The position numbers and the translations under genes are program-made. Below, piece after piece: positions 55,512 through 63,402 of a stretch of DNA of 64,000 nt. Position 1 is the stretch's first letter. Each line of letters opens with the position of its first letter. The notes beneath the pieces were generated by a model that was given only the letters and a program-made list of their open reading frames with translations, was not told the origin of the DNA and ran no database searches. The stretch is from Acetobacter sacchari (GTDB taxonomy: Bacteria > Pseudomonadota > Alphaproteobacteria > Acetobacterales > Acetobacteraceae), in contig NZ_JAFVMF010000012.1 in NCBI RefSeq assembly GCF_017377715.1, positions 62,001-126,000 on the forward strand, read 5' to 3'.

Positions 55512-57923
55512 TCAATAATCGTTGTAAGTCATTGTTAACATGATCGTCCGACCGAGAAGCATCTGCACGGCGTTGCTGTAAGCATAGTCCCCATACAACT
55601 TGGAATTGAGTAAGTTTTTAAAGCCAAGGTTCATAGAAATATTTTTCTTCTTGTAGAAAACACTTAAATCGACACTCTGTTGCGACGGCATCCGGTATGC
55701 CTTTGCGCCACTTACCTCACCGGACGCCCCTCCGAGATAACCTGACCTCCCGGTAACGCCGACGCCTATGCCAAAACCAGGAAGCGCCCTAAAGCCAATG
55801 TCGTACGTCGCCCAGACGCTGTAGGTTTCTTTCGGAACTTTTCCAAGAAATTGAGACATTTGATTAGAAACGTTTTTCTTTACATTTGTGTAACTGAAAT
55901 TCGCAATCACACTCAATCCAGTGAACAACTTGCCAGTCACGTTGAAATCGACACCTCGCGTTGTTTGTCCAGATGGCGATATGATGTAATATAAGCTAGG
56001 AAAATTTGAATAAGGCGTATTATTTGCACTCGCCTTATAAATATCAGACGATACTTGGAGACGTCTCGAAAACCATTCAGTTTTCACGCCCGCCTCAATC
56101 GTTTTGCCCCGACTTGGCGCGGCGACGCTGTTCGCACTGGTGCGATACGAGCTTTGATCGTTAAAGCTACGCATATAATTCGCGTATAAATTTATATTTT
56201 TTGTTAAATTTATAACTCCGCCTATGTTTGGTAGCCATTGTGTGCGTGCGTGCGGCGTGCTTGGCTCGCCGTAACCAAACGATATAACGTTCCTTATATG
56301 GGCCCTCGTGATACTGGCTAATATATGGAATCTAGAAAACATTGTTATCTGATCTTGCAATGAAATTTGATTCTGCCTTGTATACTGAGGACTCCCCGCC
56401 CAGTTCGGTATTCCTCTCACCTTGGGCAAATATACTTCGGTCAACGGAGCCGCCTCTGTGTAAGCAGATCCAAATGCGCCCGCAAATATATTTGTCGAAT
56501 TTTGGTAAGAAAAATTCGCAACTACATTCTGACTCACCGGTCCTGTTATGATTTTCTTTTTTAACGTGACAGATCCGCTATACGCGATGGTTTTACTGCG
56601 TTGCCCTTGAGCCACATACGCTCCAGTTCCATCAACGTTATAAAGAATATAACTCCATATTTTTGCAATCTGATCTGTACGCTGATACTGACCCTTAACT
56701 TCCAACTGAATGCCTAGCGGTAAATTCTGAGTAAAATCAAAATATGGTGTTTGATTGTTTGAGTAATTGCTTTCACTGCGATTTCCCAATGGACGGCCTA
56801 TTCGCACAGGTCCGGCTAAACCTAAATACGTCGTTACTGCCGGAGGATTTCTCTGCGAATTAACCTCATACCCGATCGTCACATCTGTTGCGTCGAATTT
56901 CCATCGCAGCGACGGCGCCACATAGCCTATTTTCTTGCCTTCGTATCCAAGATACGACGTTGCCGCCCGATTACCTGAAATCAGAAAACGTCCCATGAAA
57001 TGTTTATCCGTCGTGAATGCGCCGCCGTAATCGGCGGAAATCAGCCCATCTCCAAACGTTGCAATTTGCGCATTTACCTGCAGCGTTTTTTCCTCTTCCG
57101 GTCGCTTGCGCACTACGTTCACCACCCCGCCGGGCTGGGAATTTCCTGCCAGGATAGAATCTGCTCCTTTAAGAACGTCAATTCTTGCAATGCCAATTGC
57201 AGGCATCGTAATGCCCGAGGAAGACGAAGTTGAGTCCGCCTGATTCAATCCGTCCGTAGTGACTGCAGCAGTAAATCCGCGCGCGACGATCGTATCCACA
57301 CCGGCTGTTCCCGTTGCCGCCCCTATCGTAATGCCGCTCACCCGCCGCAAGGTGTCTTCCACGGTAATGGCTTGCGTGCTTGTAATAACGTCCCGCGTAA
57401 TGACGGACACTGACTGCGGCGTATCCATCAGCGACGTATCGGTGCGCGTCGCTGATCCGCTGTTTGTTGCTACAAAACTTTTTACGACGCCGCGCACTTC
57501 CAGATATTCAGCCGGACTTAACGCAGTCACAGAGTCCGGAGTCCTCCTGGTTTCTTGCGACGTATCCAGAGGATGCGCGAGGATATTGATCGGCTGAACG
57601 GTCAATCCGCCTGCGGAAGTCCGAAATAATTGCAGCCCAGTTCCCTGCAGGGCGCGATTGATCGCCCCATACGTGCTGAGACGCCCAACAACGGCCGCCG
57701 CCTTCTTGCCCGCGACAAGTTCCGGGCGGTAGGCGAGCGCAGTTCCGGTCTGCTCGGATATCGCGATGAGAGTGTCGTCCAGCGCGCCTGCGGGTATATT
57801 AAAATCCTTCAGAACAATACCGACGGAATCTGTTTGCGCGCAGGCAGGCTGCAAACACGTTCCCATACAAGACAGCAATATTATGGCTAGCGTCAGTCGC
57901 GGGCGCAGAAGACGTAAGGTCAT
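55512..57923 (-). CDS. Signal-transducing TonB-dependent receptor with STN domain
   Basis: 803 residues. Signal peptide MTLRLLRPRLTLAIILLSCM with cleavage after ACAQ. STN domain about 35-110 (FNIPAGALDDTLIAISEQTG, AINRALQGTGLQLF). TonB box EYLEVRGV near 140. Plug about 160-290 with DTPQSVSVITRD and RIDVLKGADSILAGNSQPGG. Barrel to the end (TMTYNDY). STN domains touch a FecR protein in the periplasm to activate a FecI sigma factor, and fecI-fecR lie divergently next door. ATG 57923 starts the signal peptide; the frame upstream has only a TTG. FecA/FpvA-like architecture; the ligand need not be iron. Confidence 0.9.
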   Translation of the reverse strand: MTLRLLRPRLTLAIILLSCMGTCLQPACAQTDSVGIVLKDFNIPAGALDDTLIAISEQTGTALAYRPELVAGKKAAAVVGRLSTYGAINRALQGTGLQLFRTSAGGLTVQPINILAHPLDTSQETRRTPDSVTALSPAEYLEVRGVVKSFVATNSGSATRTDTSLMDTPQSVSVITRDVITSTQAITVEDTLRRVSGITIGAATGTAGVDTIVARGFTAAVTTDGLNQADSTSSSSGITMPAIGIARIDVLKGADSILAGNSQPGGVVNVVRKRPEEEKTLQVNAQIATFGDGLISADYGGAFTTDKHFMGRFLISGNRAATSYLGYEGKKIGYVAPSLRWKFDATDVTIGYEVNSQRNPPAVTTYLGLAGPVRIGRPLGNRSESNYSNNQTPYFDFTQNLPLGIQLEVKGQYQRTDQIAKIWSYILYNVDGTGAYVAQGQRSKTIAYSGSVTLKKKIITGPVSQNVVANFSYQNSTNIFAGAFGSAYTEAAPLTEVYLPKVRGIPNWAGSPQYTRQNQISLQDQITMFSRFHILASITRAHIRNVISFGYGEPSTPHARTQWLPNIGGVINLTKNINLYANYMRSFNDQSSYRTSANSVAAPSRGKTIEAGVKTEWFSRRLQVSSDIYKASANNTPYSNFPSLYYIISPSGQTTRGVDFNVTGKLFTGLSVIANFSYTNVKKNVSNQMSQFLGKVPKETYSVWATYDIGFRALPGFGIGVGVTGRSGYLGGASGEVSGAKAYRMPSQQSVDLSVFYKKKNISMNLGFKNLLNSKLYGDYAYSNAVQMLLGRTIMLTMTYNDY

Positions 57924-58165
57924 GTTGAGGTCGCTGCCTATGGTGAAAACGAATTTGCACCTGACTTGATGAACGACCCGACGAAAGTGACATGCCGAAA
58001 TGAAAATAATGTTCTCCAATCGAATTAAATATTTTAATCGTTGACTTTAAAAAAATTTTATGTGACGCAAGTTTTTTGCTTCATATGGTGGCAAAGAAAT
58101 GGGCGCTATCATGATGCTATTTACCCGGACCCCATCGGTCCACGCTTCGCCTCCGAGAGCTGGAA
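57924..58165. promoter_or_regulatory. Divergent promoter region between receptor and fecI
   Basis: 242 bases, AT-rich around 58022-58062. It contains a near-palindrome AATTAAATATTTTAATC (58023-58039) and TTGACT (58041-58046). It should hold the ECF-sigma-dependent promoter of the receptor and the promoter of fecI; I cannot define either box with confidence. Confidence 0.4.
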
Positions 58166-58714
58166 ATGGATGATTACGGAGTAAATATTGATTCTGTGTC
58201 GCTGGAGGCTATCTTCCGTCGGCATCACTCTTGGCTGGTGCAAAGGCTCACGAGAAAAGCGGGTAGCAGAGATCGCGCTGAGGAACTCGCAAGCGAGGTG
58301 TTCGCCCGCGCCGCCGCAAGCGGCAGCCAGATAAACGAACCCCGTGCATTTCTCACAATTGTCTCACGCCGTCTTATGGAGGAGTTCCGCAGGAGAACCT
58401 TGCTTGAGGCGAGCTATACCCGCGCTTTACAGTCATTGCCGGAGACAGTTCGCCCTTCACAGGAAGAGCAACTTGAACATGCGCAGACTCTGGCTCTGGT
58501 TGAGTCTGCGCTCGCCGGACTGTCAGCGAAAGCGCGCGCCGCATTCATTTTCGCAAGAATCGAAGGGGTTCCGCATAGTCAAATTGCGTATAAGCTTGGG
58601 GTCTCCGTAAGCTCCGTAAGAAAATATATCGATCGCGGGGATCAGTTGTGTCGCGAATCCTTAAGGGCGCGCGCAGACGGACACACGACAATATCGGGGC
58701 TCCCGCGTGAGTGA
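58166..58714 (+). CDS. FecI-type ECF RNA polymerase sigma factor
   Basis: 182 residues with sigma region 2 (LEAIFRRHHSWLVQRLTRKAGSR-like helix, then ELASEVFARAAAS) and region 4 (ALAGLSAKARAAFIFARIEG, SQIAYKLGVSVSSVRKYIDRG). This is the iron-starvation sigma subgroup, controlled by a FecR partner and an STN-type receptor, both adjacent. The ATG at 58166 follows GAGAGCTGGA. The stop overlaps the fecR start by 8 bases (GTGAGTGA). Confidence 0.88.
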   Translation: MDDYGVNIDSVSLEAIFRRHHSWLVQRLTRKAGSRDRAEELASEVFARAAASGSQINEPRAFLTIVSRRLMEEFRRRTLLEASYTRALQSLPETVRPSQEEQLEHAQTLALVESALAGLSAKARAAFIFARIEGVPHSQIAYKLGVSVSSVRKYIDRGDQLCRESLRARADGHTTISGLPRE

Positions 58715-59507
58715 TTCGGACGACCACGAATTCCAAACACGGCTGGCTGGTTTAGGCGCCAGCCTGAACGGGCGGTCAATAGGGGACGAGTATCTCAAAC
58801 TGCACCGCAGGCGCAGCTTTCTAAAACGCGGCGCACTAATAGCAGGAGTGGGATTGTCGTCTACGCTGGGGGTTGAAATGATTCAACCGGCCCACGCTGA
58901 TGTGATGACGGCTGCGGGTGAAACCAGAACTGTTTCTTTTGCACAAACAGAATTACTTGTTGGACCGCTTACTGCGCTCAATCTGCGAGACGACGCTTCA
59001 CAGCCGTCAATCGAATTACTCTCAGGCAGAGTGTTGGGCTCCTGCCCGCCGGACGCATCGCCCCCGCTACTGCGCATTACTGGACGATTTGGAGCCGTTC
59101 TTTCCGCTCGGCAGAGTTTCTGTCTTCACCTGAGTCGCAAGGAATTCACCGCCGCGTCGCCAGACAATGCCTGTTTCACCGCCCGGTCCGGACGGACTTA
59201 CGTACTTGCTGCGGGAACAGAGCTCCAGATGACTGGTGAGAAAATTGTTATGGCGCCGAAAAGCTGGGGAGCGTCGTCGGCCTGGAAGAACGGCTTTCTG
59301 GTTTGTCAGGATGCGCCTTTGGGTAGATTGCTCGACAATCTGTCTGCGTATTGGAGTGGATACATTTATGCCTCCAACGAGATTCGCGCGCGACGCGTGT
59401 CGGGCTCGTTTTCGGTTTCGAATCCCATGCAGACCCTTTTGGAGATAGGCTCGATTTACAATGTCGTTGTCAGACAATATCCTTTTGGAGTCGTCTACTT
59501 GAGCTAA
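58707..59507 (+). CDS. FecR-type transmembrane sigma regulator with Tat-like signal
   Basis: 266 residues. A short cytosolic N-terminus (about 33 residues) lacks the usual Trp-containing DUF4880 pattern. RRRSFLKRG (34-42) followed by a hydrophobic segment matches the twin-arginine motif, which has been reported for FecR export. The periplasmic part has the FecR fold, and the C-terminal about 70 residues (GRLLDNLSAYWSGYIYASNE, VSGSFSVSNPMQTLLEIG) are the STN-like region that meets the receptor. Five cysteines are unusual. GTG start at 58707. Operon with fecI. Confidence 0.83.
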   Translation: MSDSDDHEFQTRLAGLGASLNGRSIGDEYLKLHRRRSFLKRGALIAGVGLSSTLGVEMIQPAHADVMTAAGETRTVSFAQTELLVGPLTALNLRDDASQPSIELLSGRVLGSCPPDASPPLLRITGRFGAVLSARQSFCLHLSRKEFTAASPDNACFTARSGRTYVLAAGTELQMTGEKIVMAPKSWGASSAWKNGFLVCQDAPLGRLLDNLSAYWSGYIYASNEIRARRVSGSFSVSNPMQTLLEIGSIYNVVVRQYPFGVVYLS

Positions 59508-59674
59508 CCCTCAGCATATTTTCGTATTGCTCATAGACGTTGCACTTTGACGACAAAAAATGGGCGCGGCCCATGCTGCCGCGTCGTTAGTTAGCCACTC
59601 ACTCACGCGACGCCCATTCGATCACCAATATCAGTTAAGATATACAAAACATTTAAGCGAAACCTGAGAGCCTT

Positions 59675-61075
59675 TCAAACCACCCCCTCACACGCCAGCT
59701 CCTCCCGTCGAACCAACGCCTCCGAGACCACCGAAAGCGCCATCGCGAGCGACGTACGATCATCCGGAGCGCCCAGGCATAGCCGCAGGCCTGAATCCGC
59801 ATCCTGCGACACAGCCGACGCATCGGGCGGCGTCAACTCGACCCCGCTGCGCAACGCACGCGCAGCCACCTGCTCTGCCGCCAGAGGCGAGAGAGGCAAC
59901 CACACATGCGGCGAACATGGGCCGCCGGGTTGCGTCATCGCCGTTCCAAGCGCCGCCTGCGCCATCGCGAACCGGGCCGACGTTTCCTTACGCACATCCG
60001 CCATGATCGCGTCGACGCGTCCGTCCGCCACCCATTGCGAGAACACCAACCCACCCAACGCCGGGGGGCAATATCCCAGCGCCCTCACGCCGCGCAGCAT
60101 TCTTTCGACCGGAAACAATTGCGGCAACACAAGGAACGCCAGCCTGAACCCCGGGCAGACGCCCTTGGACAGACTGGCGAGGTAGATCGTTCGCTCCGGC
60201 GCGAACTGTGCGATCTGCGGCGGCTTACCCGAGTATGAGTAATAGGCGTCGTCTTCGAGAATCAGAAGATCGCGCGCACGGGCGACCTCCGCGATTTCCT
60301 TCCGCCTCTGAACCGACATGGTGCGGGACGTCGGATTATGCAGCGTCGGCACTGTGAACAGCAGACGCGACCGCGTTTCGGCCGCCGCGCGGTCGAGCGC
60401 CTCTGGCGACAATCCCTCCGCATCCATCGCGACGCCACGCATGGCGATTCCGAAGTGTTCGGCGGCCATCCGTGCGCCGTAGAAGGTCGAGGATTCGCAC
60501 AGCACCGTATCGCCGGGGCGACAGAGAGATGAAAAAACCAGCGCCAGCGCGTGCTGACCACCGTTGCACTGCACCAGATCGCCTGCCTGGACCTGCAAGC
60601 CGAACTGTCGGTCCAGCCACAACGTCGCCGCCTCCCGCACCGCTGGCAATCCCGCTCCCTGCACGTACTGCAACGCCGGTTCGAGAACACCGCGCACAGC
60701 AAGGTCAGCCAACGCGGCGTTCAGAGCCCCGACAAGTGACACCGGAGGGGGCGTATTGCACCGCAGATCAACGACGCTGCGATCTTGGGCGATCATCGCC
60801 CCCCTCTCCCGGGTCGGCACATCGCGCAGAGGGTCGGCCTGCGCACGCACGAACGACCCTCGACCAACATGGGCCGACAGCAATCCACGCCGCTCCGCCT
60901 CGGCGTACGCCCGCGTTACGCTGCCGACGCTGACGCCTAGACGAAACGCCAGTTCCCGTTGCGGCGGAAGCCTCTCCCCGGCGGAAAGGACGCCTGCGCG
61001 CATGTCGTGATCTATGGCGCTGACAAGGCGCTCATAAAGCGGAGCGTGGCCGTCGGGTAACTCGGGCGTCCACAT
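59675..61075 (-). CDS. MocR/GabR-type transcription regulator with aminotransferase domain
   Basis: 466 residues. Winged helix of GntR type, about 10-78 (LSAGERLPPQRELAFRLGVSVGSVTRAYAEAE), then a fold-type I aminotransferase domain, about 105-460. PLP lysine in ASLSKGVCPGFRLAF; LILEDDAYYSYSG holds the PLP Asp/Tyr. Such proteins sense an amine or PLP compound and usually control an adjacent divergent gene. AGGAGGTG precedes the ATG. Divergent from the UrcA-like/PhzF pair, with paired direct repeats between them. Confidence 0.9.
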   Translation of the reverse strand: MWTPELPDGHAPLYERLVSAIDHDMRAGVLSAGERLPPQRELAFRLGVSVGSVTRAYAEAERRGLLSAHVGRGSFVRAQADPLRDVPTRERGAMIAQDRSVVDLRCNTPPPVSLVGALNAALADLAVRGVLEPALQYVQGAGLPAVREAATLWLDRQFGLQVQAGDLVQCNGGQHALALVFSSLCRPGDTVLCESSTFYGARMAAEHFGIAMRGVAMDAEGLSPEALDRAAAETRSRLLFTVPTLHNPTSRTMSVQRRKEIAEVARARDLLILEDDAYYSYSGKPPQIAQFAPERTIYLASLSKGVCPGFRLAFLVLPQLFPVERMLRGVRALGYCPPALGGLVFSQWVADGRVDAIMADVRKETSARFAMAQAALGTAMTQPGGPCSPHVWLPLSPLAAEQVAARALRSGVELTPPDASAVSQDADSGLRLCLGAPDDRTSLAMALSVVSEALVRREELACEGVV

Positions 61076-61145
61076 GAAGCACCTCCTGCGGGTGAATTGT
61101 ATTGGTTCAATATAAGAATTGATCTCTTTTGTGAAGCTGGCAATT

Positions 61146-61189
61146 TATAACAATCGAATCGATTCGTGTTGATTGTACTATAACAATCG
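61146..61189. promoter_or_regulatory. Two direct repeats TATAACAATCG, candidate MocR operator
   Basis: Identical 11-mers at 61146-61156 and 61179-61189 start 33 bp apart, about three helical turns, in the divergent intergenic region. Between them are GAATCGATTC and an inverted GATTG. GabR-like regulators bind two direct repeats with comparable spacing. TATAAC in the second copy could also serve as a -10 box. Confidence 0.6.
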
Positions 61190-61284
61190 GGACAACGTTT
61201 ATGCTTTCCACTTTCATGGGCAGGACCCTCCCGCCCCCCACTGCTCAATTCGACCGACGGCACATCAGAATTCCGCGCGACGTT

Positions 61285-61641
61285 ATGAGCGCCACGTGGA
61301 TGCTAACGGCGGTCATCGGCGGCCTGATCCTGCTACTCGCGATCCGCACGCCAGCAGTGGCGCAGGACGATGATACAATCACCGAACACGTCGCCGTTTT
61401 GTGGCGTCCGGGCGACCTCGCGGACGCTGCACGCGCCAAAGCTCTTCTGCAACGTCTGAGCGCCGCTTCGATCGCCGCATGCGGCGGAGACAGCAGCACG
61501 TCGGCGCCGCTGAAGTCTGTAGCCGAGAACTCCGCCTGCCACCGCGAAAGTCTTCGGCGCGCCATACAATCCTTTCACAACCCGCTGTTGACTCGCCTCG
61601 CCAACGCGACCGACGCCGCAAACACCACAGATCAGGACTGA
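61285..61641 (+). CDS. UrcA-like exported small protein
   Basis: 118 residues from the ATG at 61285: signal peptide MSATWMLTAVIGGLILLLAI with cleavage near AVAQ, then a UrcA-like pattern (HVAVLWRPGDLADAARAKALLQRL, AACGG, ACHRESLRRAIQSFHNPLL) with two cysteines likely disulfide-bonded. Function unknown in the family. An in-frame ATG at 61201 would add 28 residues and hide the signal. phzF-like gene follows after 7 bases, so they are one operon. Confidence 0.6.
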   Translation: MSATWMLTAVIGGLILLLAIRTPAVAQDDDTITEHVAVLWRPGDLADAARAKALLQRLSAASIAACGGDSSTSAPLKSVAENSACHRESLRRAIQSFHNPLLTRLANATDAANTTDQD

Positions 61642-61648
61642 TAACGCC

Positions 61649-62500
61649 ATGACGACTGCACTGCCATTTCTTCAGGTCGACGTATTCGCCTCCACGGCGT
61701 TCCGCGGCAATCCGCTCGCCGTCATCGCCGGAGCCGATGCGCTGAGCGCTGCCCAGATGGCTCAGATCGCCAACTGGACGAATCTGAGCGAGACGACGTT
61801 CATCCTCAAACCCAGAGATCCACAAGCAGATTATCATGTCCGCATTTTCACGCCGCACGGGGAGCTTCCCTTCGCCGGGCACCCAACGCTTGGCACGGCC
61901 CACGTTTGGCGCACGCTCGGTGGGCAACCGAAAAGCGACGTCATCATGCAGGAATGCGGCGTCGGTCTGGTGCCTGTGCGTGAACGGGAGGGACGCTTTT
62001 CTTTCGCCGCTCCACCCCGTCGGCGCAGCGGCCCGGCCGACGCAGCGACCGTAGCCAAGGCGGCCGCTGCGTTGCGGCTGAACGCCGGAGACGTGATCGC
62101 AGCAGAATGGGCCGATAACGGCCCCGGCTGGCTGGCGTTACGCCTACGCTCACGCGAAGCGGTGCTGGCGGTGCAACCGGACTGGAACGCATTCGACGGG
62201 ATGAAATTGGGGCTCGTCGGCGCATGGGACCCGGCGCGCGACGGAGATGCGGCGCAATTTGAAGTCCGCGCGCTGTACAGTGAAGGAAACGGAAGAGGAT
62301 TTGAAGATCCCGTCACCGGCAGCCTGAATGCGGCGATCGCGCAATGGCTTATCGGCGGAGGATTCGCGCCGTCACATTATATCGCCAGCCAAGGCGCAGT
62401 GCTTGGACGCGCCGGACGCGTCTTCGTCGAGCAGGACGAAGGCAATATCTGGATCGGCGGCACCGTCGTCACGAGAATTCATGGAACGATCACGCCCTGA
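61649..62500 (+). CDS. PhzF-family isomerase
   Basis: 283 residues of the PhzF/diaminopimelate-epimerase fold, two similar halves. Active-site Glu in NLSETTFIL near 47. RIFTPHGELPFAGHPTLGTAHVW is the family signature with the HPTLG loop, and EDPVTGSLNAAIAQWL closes the second half. PhzF isomerises a phenazine precursor, but most relatives lie outside phenazine clusters and have unknown substrates; no other phz genes are here. Possibly controlled by the divergent MocR protein. Confidence 0.88.
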   Translation: MTTALPFLQVDVFASTAFRGNPLAVIAGADALSAAQMAQIANWTNLSETTFILKPRDPQADYHVRIFTPHGELPFAGHPTLGTAHVWRTLGGQPKSDVIMQECGVGLVPVREREGRFSFAAPPRRRSGPADAATVAKAAAALRLNAGDVIAAEWADNGPGWLALRLRSREAVLAVQPDWNAFDGMKLGLVGAWDPARDGDAAQFEVRALYSEGNGRGFEDPVTGSLNAAIAQWLIGGGFAPSHYIASQGAVLGRAGRVFVEQDEGNIWIGGTVVTRIHGTITP

Positions 62501-62529
62501 TTCCTCACCGACAACCCATCGCGCGCGCG

Positions 62530-63303
62530 TCAGACGCTCCGCCAGATCATATAGGTGGCGACGAGAAAGATGACGCACGCGAAAAGCGTCGACAGAAGAC
62601 CAGTTTTTCCGGCCATACTCCGGGCGGCCCGCGTTCCGACGAAACTGCCTGCGACGCCGCCCAGAATGAACAGCCCCGCCAGACGCCAGTCGATCAGGCC
62701 TGAGGCGAGATAACTCGCGGCCGTGCTGAAGCCGAAAACAGAGACCGCGACCAACGACGTGCCAATCGCGTTCAAAATCGGCATCCCCGTGGCGGCGATC
62801 AGAGCGGGCACGATCAGAAATCCGCCGCCGATGCCGAAAAATCCCGACAGGACTCCGGCGCCAAGCCCGCACCCCATGACCTTCGGCGCCGCCGCCCACG
62901 TAAAACCGCCTCCCGCACAGGCGACGCGCTTGCGGCCGCGCAACATCAGCACGCCAACGACAATCATCAGCAGCGCGAAGCAAAGCAACAGACGTTGGCC
63001 GTCTACGGCTTTACCGATCGTGGCTCCCAGCAGAGCGCCCGCCACGCCGCACCCCGCGAACAGGCCGGCGCAGCGCCACTGCACGACGCCGGAGCGCGCG
63101 TGATGCGTCAGCCCGGCAAGGGCGTTGACCGCGACGGCGAAGGCGCTGGTGCCTATGGCGACATGCGGATTGGCGACGCCGACGACATAGACCATCAACG
63201 GCACAGCGAGGATCGAACCGCCTCCGCCGATAAGGCCGAGCGTGAATCCAACCAGAGTTCCGCAGGCAATTTCAATCGCCGCGTGCAGAATGACTGAGTC
63301 CAT
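62530..63303 (-). CDS. TauE/SafE-family sulfite/organosulfonate exporter
   Basis: 257-residue inner-membrane protein with eight hydrophobic helices and two GGGG-type family motifs: LIGGGGSILAVPLMVY in the first half and FFGIGGGFLIVPALI in the second, an inverted duplication. GAGG lies 9 bases before the ATG at 63303. The MBL-fold hydrolase immediately upstream suggests a sulfide-oxidation pair, the exporter removing sulfite or a related anion; inference. Confidence 0.88.
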   Translation of the reverse strand: MDSVILHAAIEIACGTLVGFTLGLIGGGGSILAVPLMVYVVGVANPHVAIGTSAFAVAVNALAGLTHHARSGVVQWRCAGLFAGCGVAGALLGATIGKAVDGQRLLLCFALLMIVVGVLMLRGRKRVACAGGGFTWAAAPKVMGCGLGAGVLSGFFGIGGGFLIVPALIAATGMPILNAIGTSLVAVSVFGFSTAASYLASGLIDWRLAGLFILGGVAGSFVGTRAARSMAGKTGLLSTLFACVIFLVATYMIWRSV

Positions 63304-63402
63304 GTCAGGCGACCTCACAGGCGAACGCGCCCGTCATCCCGGACGCTTGCGCGAACGCGGAACCACCCCTGCCGCACATAAATGGAAAAGCCGCCATACG
63401 CA

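Noticed and set aside
50583-59507. Lasso-peptide biosynthetic cluster
   Set aside because: S9 peptidase, TonB receptor and FecIR resemble genes beside lasso clusters, but no asparagine-synthetase-like cyclase, no transglutaminase-like protease and no precursor are present, and the S9 protein lacks a signal peptide.
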